64,000 nucleotides of DNA, taken from Albula goreensis (lineage: Eukaryota > Chordata > Actinopteri > Albuliformes > Albulidae). Location of the stretch: contig CM040751.1 of NCBI GenBank assembly GCA_022829145.1, positions 930,001 to 994,000 on the forward strand, in the 5' to 3' direction. The notes below the pieces were generated by a model, which searched no databases, was not told where the DNA came from, and was given only the letters and a program-made list of their open reading frames with translations. The position numbers were made by a program, and so were the translations under genes. Below, piece by piece: positions 1-12,266 of the stretch (positions within the stretch are counted from its first letter, which is position 1; each line of letters begins with the position of its first letter).

Positions 1-594
1 CGGTTCCCATGTATTAAACTTCCTTTTTTATTTATCTTCTTTTTTTCTTACTGGAAGACCTTTTTTATTTTTTTTTACAGTTGTGCCGAAAAATACATCT
101 TGGCTTAGTTGCTTGGCTTATAATTTTTTTTTTTTTGTCCGTACCTGAAACAGGAAGTTTTTATCTTTTGTTATGCTTGTCTTGACACCAAAGCTTGTTG
201 AAAGATCTCCATCATCCGCTGTCAAGCTCTGCCAGGTTCTAAACACGTATTCACATGTTCAGAAGGGACGAACTACAGTCTGCCTGATTTCCACTGAATC
301 AGACTGCCCTCATTATATAAGCCGCTCACAGAGTAGGATCACCTTCCACAGGTGCGCTCCTGCAGGCACCTGCAGGCATGCAGCACACGGGGTCTAGTCT
401 TCTGTCCTTTTTCTCGCTCCACCCTAACATGCTTTGTTCGGAGACAAAGACTCCTTTTCCGTGAGCTCCTTTTTTAAGATGGTAACATCTCCGTTCTCAA
501 TGAGCAATGTCAGCTCCAGCAGATGTGACACATCAGAAGTGGCACCTTGGCACTATAAGGGAAGAGATGGCTACATGCTAGGCTACACAGCCTG

Positions 595-806
595 TAGTCT
601 AGTGGTTAAGGTAAATGACTGGGACCCCTGAGGTTTGTGGTTCAAGCCCCAGCCCAGCCACAGCAAGAACACCAATGCTGCTGGGTCCTTGAGCAAGGCC
701 CCCAACCCCACATTGCTCCCAGGGGGGATTGGCCCCTGGCTAGCATAATCAACTGTAAGTCACTCTGAATAAAATGTTGTTTTATAATAAAATGATAATG
801 TAATGC
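595..806 (+). repeat. tRNA-derived SINE
   Basis: Pol III promoter boxes are visible: an A box at 595-605 (TAGTCTAGTGG) and a B box at 639-649 (GGTTCAAGCCC). A body with 'cttgagcaaggcccccaacc' and a tail 'gtaagtcactctgaataaa' follow. The same element lies inverted at 36303-36525. It does not fold as a functional tRNA, and it ends in an A/T-rich tail. Confidence 0.75.
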
Positions 807-1914
807 TGAGACTCAAGGTTCCTAGTACACCACTGTGACAGGGGAGACCTGAGTCAGGTCATCACAGATGACTGCAAATTTTAAAAGAAATATCTAATTT
901 TACCAATATTCAGGGGAAAAAAAGGGTTTTGTGTGATTGTTCTTTTCAGTCACTTGTGTGGTAAGTGCCTGGCATTTATTGTGGTGTTTCTAAATTTTAC
1001 CGAGAAATTAAAATCTTTAACCCAGGCCTCAACATGAGCATGTTTTGGCTAGTAAACCGCAAGCAAACCATAGTTACAAAGCCGTAGCATTGCTAACTGC
1101 TTTATATCTCTGATCTATTTTCTGGTGGTTGGTGTTTAATTTCACAAGACCTGAAATGTTTTCTGTACAATCGTTTACAGAACCCGTCTCTCCTTCTGAA
1201 TGCTAACTTTTTAGTCATGCACTGGTTTTCTTTTGAATCTTACTACTTCCTTACATTCACATTTATGAACGTATTTAACAGTGGAAATCTTTAAGACGTG
1301 TGATGGAACAGATTTGTAGCTACATTCCGGTGGACACAAACCCCTCTTGCAGATGTGGGTCAGTTTGCTTCATTTCCTGATCACTCCGCCTTTGCAAAGA
1401 CAAAAAGAAGCATCCGGTATCTGGCCTCAGTAACAGAGCGCAGTGCCCAGACAACAAAATCGTTTTACACTAAACTTCCCCCTTAAGGTATATGTCCCTT
1501 CTCTCCCAGATTTGAACACTGAGTTGTAATGGACTCTCCTTCTTCGTTGTAGCATGGTGATTTGGGAGGATGTCAATAGGCACTGTTGTCTGCCAGCAGC
1601 TGTCTGATCTCAGCTCTCCACCAGCCTGAGCCAAAAGTAAACCTCCTTCAATGCTGGACTAGGCAGGCTGTAGGCATCCAATCAGACAGAGGGGTCAGTG
1701 GGGATGGCCAATGAAACGGCGGTCTGTCTTACAGTGAAAGTTGGACAACCAGTCAAACTTGAGGGACACAGTCAGTTATAATTGGGGAAAGCCTGCTACC
1801 CTCTTGTCATGTTGTCAGTGGATCTGCACTTCTGTTTGAATTTCACAAGTTTAAGGCCAGTTATATGTTTCAACTGGTATATGCATGGTGAATATGGAAT
1901 ACCAGACTATACAG

Positions 1915-2165
1915 AGTCAGTGTGTGTGTCACTGCACACAGAGCCAGTGTGTGTGTGTGTCAATGCACACAGCCAGTGTTTGTGTCATTGTGTACACAGA
2001 GCCAGTGTATGACTGCACACAACCAGAGTGTGTGTCATTGTGTACAGAACCAGTGTGTGTCACTGCACACAGAGCCAGTATATGTGTGTGTCACTGTACA
2101 CAGAGCCAGTGTATGTGTGTCACTGTGCACACAGAGCCAGTGTGTGTCAATGCTCACACAGGGCA
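1915..2165. repeat. GT-rich minisatellite
   Basis: About ten imperfect copies of a 24-30 base unit related to 'gtgtcactgcacacagagcc', with internal GT runs. Open frames here are products of the repeat and not genes. Confidence 0.8.
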
Positions 2166-3182
2166 GTAACAGCACCAGCTACTACCAGATAGCCCAGAGA
2201 AAATCAACACTTTTAAAACAATTAAGGATATAAAAAGCTTTATGTGGGTATTTTTAAAAATCCTGAAACAGAAATTATATCACAGAACATATTCCCCCAA
2301 AGAGTACAGTTTCCCCTCCATCTATCCATTACCTATACCTGCTTCATCCGATTTTGGGTCGAAATTTCTACTTTTTTCTACAGACTGAAGAAGGCAGATT
2401 TACATATTATGTAAACAAAGAAGATAATAAAACTCAGTTTGAAATTGAACGGTTTGCCTACGCATGTAAAATGTATGCTAATTTTAAACGGTCTTTTGTT
2501 TTCACACTTAATGAACTTATGTGTGAAATTCACTATTTATGTGTGAAGAAATGGGTTTAGGGTTGTTATTTAGGTGAACTTCAGCATAAAATAGTTTAAC
2601 TGCTTTTTTTTAAGTTTTTAAAGTTTTGAGATTTAAGGTACAGCGGCTTTGTGTATGATTGCAAGCGCTTAGTAAGGCGTACTAGTAAGATGTCTTTTTT
2701 CTGTTCTGCTCTGTTCCAATAATGTTTCAAATTACCGAGGTTTCCTGTAATCCAGACTTTTCTCAGCCAATTGTTTTGTTCCTGCATTTCGTGTTGAACA
2801 CGTCCAATGTATCATAGTACATCTTTGTGTTTCAGTCTGTTAAAAATAATCTCTGTGAAACATAAATACGTCATCCATTAACCTTTCTTTCTGATCTTTC
2901 AGGTGTGGTTTGGACTGATGAAACATCTTAAATTGGATTTTACGATGTGGCTGAACAACATCCCGAAAGTCGCCTTGCAAAATATGCTATGTGACTGGGT
3001 GTCTTAACACTTGCATGCGTCACATGGGTTAGGTGCGGTTTGGGAGGACTGCATATTCACAGCGGGGTGTGTTTCACCATCGAAGGATCATCCATTCTGT
3101 TGGTTCAGGAGGCGTGGATTTAAACGCATTTTACACCGAAACTCCTCCTTTGCTAGGCAGGGCTAATCGTACGGATTACAGT

Positions 3183-5363
3183 ATGGGTCAAACCCCCTCC
3201 GTATCGTCGTTCTCCACTGTCATTTCGACTAAAGCGAAAGGAAAATCAGCGGAGGCAGCAGCAAAGCGAATGAAGATCCGGAAAGTAATAAGCGATGAGC
3301 CAAGTGGTGACCGGTTTGACTGGAATCAAGAGAAAAGTAAAGAGCTGCCGAAACTGGAAGAGAAGCTGTTGGATATTTCCTCGGCGGAACTTGTGGAAAC
3401 CAGCAGCAGGGAGTCTGAGACACTCGAGCCTAAAGAGTCGTTTCACGGCCGGACAGAAATAGTCCAAATCTCCGTGTCTAAAAGCCCGTCTGGTGACCGG
3501 TGTGAACCTGCCCGGTTAGTTGTGAGCGGGTATGCGGACAAGAATAGCGTAGACTCCTCGTTAGATGCCGCGTTGGGCGATCTGCGAGCCAGCGGACTCG
3601 GCAGAATCGACTGCACGGACCTTCAGCTCGAAGGCTCAGACACGGCGGGGAACGAACATGACAGAGATGCCTGTGTCCGGGCCATGGAGAAGCAGACTTT
3701 TGGGAATACTTGTAACAAGCAGAGAATGGGCGATTCGGAGGCCAAATCGCCCAAGCATTTGGAGGTACCTGTAGGACCAGACCTGCTGTGTCCCTCAGAG
3801 GAGAAAATGAGACAAAATCTATTGCGTTTGCGTTTGAACGCTCCAGAAGACAGCGGCGTGTCCGATGACAGTTCGGCAGACTCGAGAGGTCGTAACTCCA
3901 TAGACAAAATTATAAGCAGTGCTAATACGGTCATTTCTAAACCACGGGTTCTGACTTCCCCTTGTCCGACCAAAACATTCAGACCGGGCGAGAGGACCCA
4001 CAGCTGTCCCGTAGAATCAGAAGCGAAATACGCGACATCCAACTCTCTGAAACAGCATGAAGGAGTTCAGCGCAGCGTACCAGCCAGTCAAAGTTTTCCT
4101 GGGACTATACCGCGGCTCATCGTGACTCGGGATCCGAGCCCCAGCCGGACCGAGGAGCCGTGCATTCAGGAGGGCGGTGGGCCCGGTGTCATCTCTGTGG
4201 ATATACCCATGGACGAGGAGTCGCCGTGTTCAGATAGCGGCTGCGGGGGCTCTCCGGTGCCGTCCCTGTTGCTGCGAAAGCTCTCCAGTTCCTCCTCCGC
4301 TGGGCTGTCGTCGGCCTCGTCCTTTGAGGAATCCGAGGACGATTTCAACGGCAGCGACATTGAACCCAACATCACTACAGCGACATTACACAGCATGCTG
4401 GGCAGTCCGGACGAAGTTTCAGCGGTGAGTTTATTATTTTGTCAGGCACACCGGCACAAGCTGTCTTTCTGATATTCTAACAAATGACTCTCAAACTCGC
4501 ACATTATTTTTTTTCTTTTTGCAAGCTTGGCAGCTAAGCGACTGCAGAAATGTTCATTTACTTTGCTGTAACAATACAGAGAAGATTCTGTTACAAACCT
4601 GCTTGCTCGAACATGCCAGAGCATAATATATACAAATTATATATCACAAAACACTGTTGATCAGGCAGCAGCTAATGTGTTGGGGGAATTACTGACTCAG
4701 ACAGACTGACACACTGACAGTCACACACTGCTGTCTCACACTCACACACCACCCCTCAGGGAGCACTAACGGCCAGCTGTTCTCACAGAAACACTGAAAC
4801 AGCTGTTCAGGTCACCCATGGCTGCAGATGTGTGCAGTCTTAATCACTTGTAGAGTTATGGAGTGTCACATAGCTACTCCGGCAGTGGAGGCATGCTTGC
4901 TCCATCTATCCTAATCTGACTATCACATACCCTCTCATCCTCTGTACAATAATAATATAATAATTAACAAGAATACGTTCTATTTGTCAGCATTATACGT
5001 GAAGTAAATTAACAGCTGTTGATGGGGGCGTCCCAGTTACAAGGACATTTATTCATAGTTGCTGTGTTTCTTCCGCTATGTAAACACATATTCATAAAAT
5101 GTACCAACCAGCCTCTTTCTTTTAAAGACAGCAGTTTGTGATCTGGTGCTTTACGTATTCAGGTAATTTACCTGGAACATTTGCGAGAGGGAGTTTCAGG
5201 GTTGTGTGTGTGTGTGTATATTGTAGCGTGCATGTGTTGTCGTGTGTATGCAAGTAAAAAATATTTGTAATTTTATGTGTTTTAGTGTGTATGTATGTTG
5301 TTATTGTGTGTATGATAGTGTGTGCATATGTGTGGTGTAGTGTACATTTGTGTGTTGTGGGAG

Positions 5364-5394
<31 letters not shown>

Positions 5395-5810
5395 GTGCGT
5401 GCGCTCATGAGTGTGCATGCACCAGCATGCGTGTACTTGTGCATAGTCCACCGGCTGAGGTGTTGCCGGTGACCCAGTTTCGCATTCTCCGAACTTGCAT
5501 CCCCATAGCACCTCTATCACGCTCTTCCTCCTCTCCTCCTCTACCTCCATGCTCACCCTGTGGCTCAGCGTCTTTGGCGCACGGTCGTTTGCTGCAGGAC
5601 CGGACTGAATTGGACAGGGGCCTGTGAAAGCCCTTCCATCAACACTGATACGCATGCACAGACAGGCTCAACCTGTCACACCATGCTAACAGCGTTATGC
5701 TTCCAATTGCAGATCACACACACATGCACACTCATGTTCCTTTTCTTTCTCTGTCTCTCTCTGTCTCCCTGTTTCACACACACATACACACGCACACACA
5801 CACACACACA

Positions 5811-5857
<47 letters not shown>

Positions 5858-7425
5858 GTTTTACCACAGCAATTTACAAATAATGCTTCTTTGCACACTT
5901 CCCCCTGTGCTATCCTCACGCCTGCTACGCACTAGAGACAGGGATCTGAGAGATTCAGTCACATCTTGGAGACTGAGAGAACTAAGTATAAGAACTGAGG
6001 ATGTTTAAAATCAATACAATTCATTCTTATTTTTCATGAGAGTCCATTAGAATTGCTTATTATTATTTGTGCAGTGAGGGGGAAACACACACAGACGAAA
6101 AGTGCTAAACAGGAGGCTAAGATGAAGGTAGCACAATAGAGTGTCAATGGAGGGTCACTGGTGATGTCATGTCCTGCGAGAGGTGACATCAGACATACAA
6201 AGACGAAGAGGATAATGCAGGGTGTCTTACAGCAAAGGTATGTAAGGAATGAGGGGGACTGGAAGAGCAGGATGTTGATCTTAGAAATGAACCAATCAGA
6301 TCTTGCTGTTACCGAAAAGGGTGTGAATTCCTGGAATCCATGTCAGAACTGGAATTTTGAGCACTGTCGGGTATCTCAGTGTCCCATACACACGTATACA
6401 CACAGACACACATAAACATGCATGCAAAGACCTCGGCCAAATTATTATTTCACATATTTTAACCTTTTAGACACCAGTAAAATCCCTGCAGCTTCTCAAC
6501 GACAATTTTAAAACAAATAATTGTTTTCACCAACATTCAGAGTTAAATTTCTTCTTTCATATGATTGCATATTTACTCAAATTTGTATTTTAATGCATTC
6601 CTCTGTTCTGTATTCTTTTCATATGCGGAAATTAATAGTCTCATATATAAACATGTACTCTTTTATTTAGCCTTCGAAATAGATCTAATATAATGGCGAA
6701 ACAGTAGAATCTCATAGAAAGAGAAACTCAGAGATACAAAACTACCTGTAGCATTCTGTTTTTGCCAGTTCCAGAATCAACAATTAGCCCACACATTTTC
6801 ACACTTCCCATTTTTAAAAGAAATCCAAAATACTATCATAACGATGGAACATCGATGCTATCAGAAGGTATAAGCTCACTGCAATGGAAATAGTTTTAAA
6901 CAGCAGTATTCTGGAAAAGTAACACGCTGCCCAGTCAACCTCACGCTGCTGGTTGAGGGTGCCAAGTGTATGTCACTCTTGGTTGTCTGACTAGTTTCTT
7001 TCTTTCTTTCCTTCCTTCTTTTTTTCCTCTTTTCCTTCTATAGATGGGGAGGGGGGGTTACATTTTGTGGTTTGAAAACTTTCTCAGGCAGCAAGTCTTG
7101 AGTAACTTATGTTAGGTGTTGCTCAAGCCTATATTTGGCGCTCAATTAAAGAACGCGGAGGGTCTTTCTTTATTTCTCCGCCCCTCTCTGTCTGCACTAC
7201 TTTTACACTAAGCTGAACACTCCATCCGTTAGACCACCTGCCTTGTGGAAGTCCGATCCGTTAATTTAGATCTGAATGCAGACACGCCATCAGTATTGCG
7301 GCCTTAAAAAGTTTGTCTTGCAGTGCATGTAGAAGGTGTTGGTTCTATTCTTGTATACTGTTGTGCTTCTGTAATGAGTGGGGCCTGACAAGGAACCAGG
7401 GCAACAATGTGAGCACACACACTCA

Positions 7426-7472
<47 letters not shown>

Positions 7473-9646
7473 GGAGGCTGATGCAAACACATTCGCAGTT
7501 GAGGGAGTGTAATGGAAAATTGGGCTGAAGGTGGTTCCGTTGCTAGGTGACGATGTTCCCTTATATGGCATTGTTTCAGTTTTTTCTCTCTCTCTCTCTC
7601 TCTCGCGTCCTCCTCTCAATCTCGTTCTCACCTGCGGTGAATTCGCTTCCCAAGCTAAACTCATGCAACACTGAGCATGCTCACAGATCCTTTCGTCCAA
7701 AACGAAGAGTAGAATGGAAGTGAGGGGACAGTTCATTTCTGAGAAACACTGGACCGCCTCCACCACTCAGCTCTGTGTGTGTCTTCACAGATCACAGAGG
7801 GCGTTTGTGTGTGTGTGTGCGTGTGTGTGTGTGTGTGTGTGGGTATGGGAAAGGACCTGAAGGCTGTGGCTGAGTCGTGCTACATAAGGAGAGGGGATGT
7901 GGTTTTATTGTAAACCGTTTGAGAGAGAGACAAAGAAACAGAGAAACCGGTGTTAAAAAAAATAAGACAGACTATTGCGTTGCTTGGTGTCTCATCCTGT
8001 TAAGGCACTGTTCCAGTGTGTGGATGGGATCCATGTTCTTCATCTTGTTAAGACACTGTTCCAGTGTGTGGATGGGATCCATGTTCTTCATCTTGTTAAG
8101 ACACTGTTCCAGTGTGTGGATGGGCCCCACAGTCTGTGTCCTGTTAAGGCACTGTTCCAGTGTGTGGATGGGCCCACAGTCTGTGTCCTGTTAAGGCACT
8201 GTTCCTGGGCCCACAGTGTCCTGTTAAGGCACTGTTCCAGTGTGTGGATGGGCCCCACAGTCTGTGTCCTGTTAAGGCACCGTTCCAGTGTGTGGATGGG
8301 CCCCGCAGCCTGTGTCCTGTTAAGGCACTGTTCCAGTGTGTGGATGGGCCCCACAGCCTGTGTCCTGTTAAGGCACTGTTCCAGTGTGTGGATGGGCCCC
8401 ACAGTCTGTGTCCTGTTAAGGCACCGTTCCAGTGTGTGGATGGGCCCCAGAGTCTGTGTCCTGTTAAGGCACCGTTCCAGTGTGTGGATGGGCCCCACAG
8501 TCTGTGTCCTGTTTGACATTGTTCTAAACTGTGGATGGACTCCAAGGTCTGCATCCTGTTAAGGCACCGTTCCAGTGTGTGGATGGGCCCAACAGTCTGG
8601 TACCAAATCCAGCCATACCGGTGCCAACTGTGGCCAGCAGTCCGGTGGTACGCTGAGTAACTGGTCCAAGTGTCACTCAGAGATGGAGAAAGTTCTTCCA
8701 TCAATGTGTCCATGTCTCATTTTTCTCCAGCAACCCCTGCTGACCTTCTGTCTCTGTAGGCCCATCCTGTAGCCTCATGTATGAAAATAAGCAGCTGCCG
8801 TTATCACATGTTTCAGAGGAGAGAGGGGCCTTGCCCGCATTCTCCAGCCCTGACAGCGGAGGGCGCCACAGAGTATTACAAACTGGCAGGAAAAAAAAGG
8901 GGGGGAAGGCTTAAAGCTAACACCGCAAGAATAATTCAAATGAAATATCCTTTTCTCAGGGGCGGGAATGCTTGTGTAACCGGCGTGTGTTTATGCTGCT
9001 TCAGCACGCTTGCATTCACCAGAGGAATTCCACTGGGGGACACAGGAAAGAGGGAGAGAGGAAAGGAGGTGAAAGGTGCGTGTGTTTATGTGCATGCATA
9101 CATTCCTGCCTCATGTATATACTCAGTTCATTCCTCTACGTACTGTAATTCCACAACTTCACGCGTTACCTGAACCTTGCCCTCGCTAGAATGTAGCTCA
9201 ACAGCAAACAAGTGAGGGAGAGCGTGTGAAATCCTGCGTGTGGGGCGGATATGATTGGTGTCCACGTACTGATGTCACGGTATCTGTGTGTGTGGATCCG
9301 TTTGAATGTAAATGTCTGTGGTTATTAACCATATAATTCAGGCTCTGTGTAGCTTAACTGGTTGAGGATGTTGTGACTAAGAACAAAAGATCACGGAGGG
9401 AGGATATAGCTTAAATCATGCGTTTTGTGTTCATTTTGTATCTGCCGCTTTGACAAAAACAAGTCACAAGAGACAAAGAATGTCCTGTAATCCATAGACT
9501 GATGACAGTAAAGAGATGGCAATATATGGAGTGAAGGAGAAGGGGGGGGTGGAGTGAGAGAGAGGAGGACAGTGATCAGTGATGATAGATAGAGGGAGGG
9601 TTGGAGTTAGAAAGAGGGTGACGGAGTGAGAGACGAGTGCAGGGAT

Positions 9647-9681
<35 letters not shown>

Positions 9682-11258
9682 AGAGAGAGATTAGCGTAAG
9701 AGACAGAGAGAGTCCACACTGTACTCAGTGAAAAAGGGAGGGAGCACATGTGAAGGAGTGAGACTCGGCGATTGTACACAAACACAGCTGACAGATGGAG
9801 GGCCCATCACGAGGTGAACTTCGGCGAGCCTGGCTGTGATGTGATGGGGCCGTAACTTGGGTCAGCGCGGACGCGGGGGATGTTGGCGGGAGTAGCAGGC
9901 GGTTCGGACGCTCCGGGGCGGAGTGCGTGGGCCTGGCTGCGCTCGCGCTGCCTGAGCGTGTCGGCGTGGGCGTGTGCCTGCGCGTGCGTGAGCGCCTGCC
10001 TGCTGCTGCATTACTGCGCCGTGTCGCAGGTAAGACATGCATGCATACATGAATGTGCTTGTATATTGTTTGCGTCTATGTTAGCTGGTCAGTTCTTTCC
10101 ACATCGGACTCCTTCCTTAATCTGGGTTTCAGAGGGCAGTTGTAATCTATTCCTTCCGTTGTCCTGCTCACCTGTGGTTCCAGCGTTTAACCTGCCAAGA
10201 ATTGCAATCTGTCAGCCATGGTAGGGTCAGTCTTAGAGTTGGCAGTGACTGCCGCACCCAGTCCAGTCATGGCAGCGTGGGTAAGAGTCACTCTTCTGCG
10301 GTCAGTGGGGGGGGGGTGGCCATGGCGACTGGAACAAACGGGGCGGCCGTGGCAGAACAGAGCGTTGCTGTTTGGCAGGGGGGCTTTGTGATGGTAATCG
10401 GGGGCGCTGTCATTCATCGCTCCTGGCCGCACTGGCGTGCGGGGGTGGAGCACGAGCATCGGCCCGTGTGGAGAGGGCTTTGTCATGGCGATGACGGCTG
10501 GGCATTCCCGTCATTCTTTCCTCCTGGCGCGGGCAGAGGGCCGGCGTAAGGGCGGGGGGTCAGGACCAGGCCCGGGGTGGCGCGCGGCTTTGTTTAAATT
10601 CAGAATTCCAGGCGAAGAGGAACCCTCGGCCGCTAGGCTGCCTTTTATGGACACAGCCACGAAGCATGTGAATAACAGACATTCGGGAAGGCTCTGCTCT
10701 GGAGGAGGCCATGGGCGTAAACAGACACCTGTGGGACGAAGGCCAGCAGAGACTCCAGTCTCTGCATCTCATGTGTGACAATGTGACAAGGTAGAGGGGG
10801 ATGAAAAGAAAAGCAGAAAAGCTCTCCCTGTCTTTCTCTCTCCATCGCTCTCTGCATAGTGGAGGAGAGAATGGAGGGAGGAGAAGAAAAAAGCCTTTGA
10901 AAGAGAAGAGAGGGCACTGACACCGGAGAGGGTGTTGACACGTCCCCGGGGTCAGTTAGCTCAGGTGTCACACCAAGGGCAGAGCAGACAGATAGACAGA
11001 GAGGGAAAGGGGGAAGAGGGACCGTGAAGAGTGCTGTGGGAGAGAGTGCTGTGTGTTGGTTTTGGGGTCCATCGCGAGGAGGAGGGTGAGAGAAGTGATG
11101 AAAGAACGGAGGTTACAGAATAGTGAAACATAAATGACACAGGTCATTTAACACCCATGCAGAACAGCTATGCCAAACTGCCTGAGCACTGGGCCATGTG
11201 TGAACCTCACTAAAACAGCTTTTGGTCTAGTGTTATTCAGCTACTCCTTTTCAGCAAA

Positions 11259-11293
<35 letters not shown>

Positions 11294-12190
11294 AGTATGG
11301 CACTAGTTTGTGTGTGTGTTTTGTGTGTTAGTGTGTGTTTTATGTGCTCTAGTGAGTGTGTGTGTGAGAGCGAGAGTGAGAGAGTAGTTGAAATGGGTCA
11401 CATTAAACCACAGCGGGATTTGTTTTACTGGATCACCTGTCACTTGTCACCTGGCAGTCCCGTTCCATACAGCTGATGCCCCCCCAAACAGGCTCAGGTC
11501 GCGACGCAGGACTAATGCCCTCCGCCTGCGTGGGGGTAATCTGGTTAAGGGATTGAGCAGCAAATGTCACAGAAATCTGCGCGTCACCACCAAGCGCAAC
11601 GTCCGCATAGTGTCCCTACAGCAACCTCTTTCATTGCAACATCCGAGCAGCGGCGTGAGAACGACGAGCAGGTCGCATTCCGCCATGCCCTGGCTCGAGC
11701 GAAACCATCGGCCGCAGCAGGAACACGTTGAGTTCGGATGATTAAGCAGATATTTACCCCCACCCCCTCATCACATGCCGTGGTAGTTTGTGGTTTGCGT
11801 GCGTCAGAGTGCCGTCTGGCCCCCTGCGGGGCTAATCCTATGGCATTATACATACCCCTGTGTCAGACTCGCTGTTGTCAGTTTCACTGCCCATGCTGAC
11901 CTTTGACCTTTATTGGGCTATCTGCAGAAGTGCTGATAAAGTGTTATCAACATATCATTTCTCACCCCCACACAAACGCATGCATACGCGCACACACTAA
12001 GACAAGTTTACAATCTATTTCTCTCGATCTTGTTTTTGCTTAAAAGTGTACATACTCACACATACTTTCACACGATCATAAGTTTATACTCTGCTTCTCC
12101 CTTGCTCATACATATTAACACACCCTCTCACACACACACACACACACACACACAGTTAATACTCTTTCCAAAACTAATTTTCTCTGAAAA

Positions 12191-12266
<76 letters not shown>

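Larger units (their letters stand above)
1..3182. other. Upstream region of itpkc
   Basis: Contains the SINE at 0.6 kb and the minisatellite at 1.9 kb. No coding exon was recognised. The itpkc 5'UTR probably lies in the last few hundred bases; an in-frame stop at 3030-3032 bounds the coding start. Confidence 0.5.

Noticed and set aside
595-670. tRNA gene at 0.6 kb
   Set aside because: A and B boxes are present, but the acceptor stem and cloverleaf do not form and SINE sequence follows. The same body occurs inverted at 36.3 kb.
3033-3182. Earlier start for itpkc at 3033
   Set aside because: That codon is GTG. The first in-frame ATG after the stop at 3030 is at 3183, in strong context.
3623-4042. 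139-codon antisense frame within itpkc exon 1
   Set aside because: Shadow of the real coding frame on the opposite strand; no independent signals.
5122-5919. Frames through CA/GT-rich DNA around 5.1-5.9 kb
   Set aside because: Repetitive Cys-Val / His-Thr translations typical of (CA)n; not genes.
7975-8713. Long open frames (up to 195 codons) on both strands
   Set aside because: They are a by-product of the 48-bp tandem repeat in itpkc intron 1.
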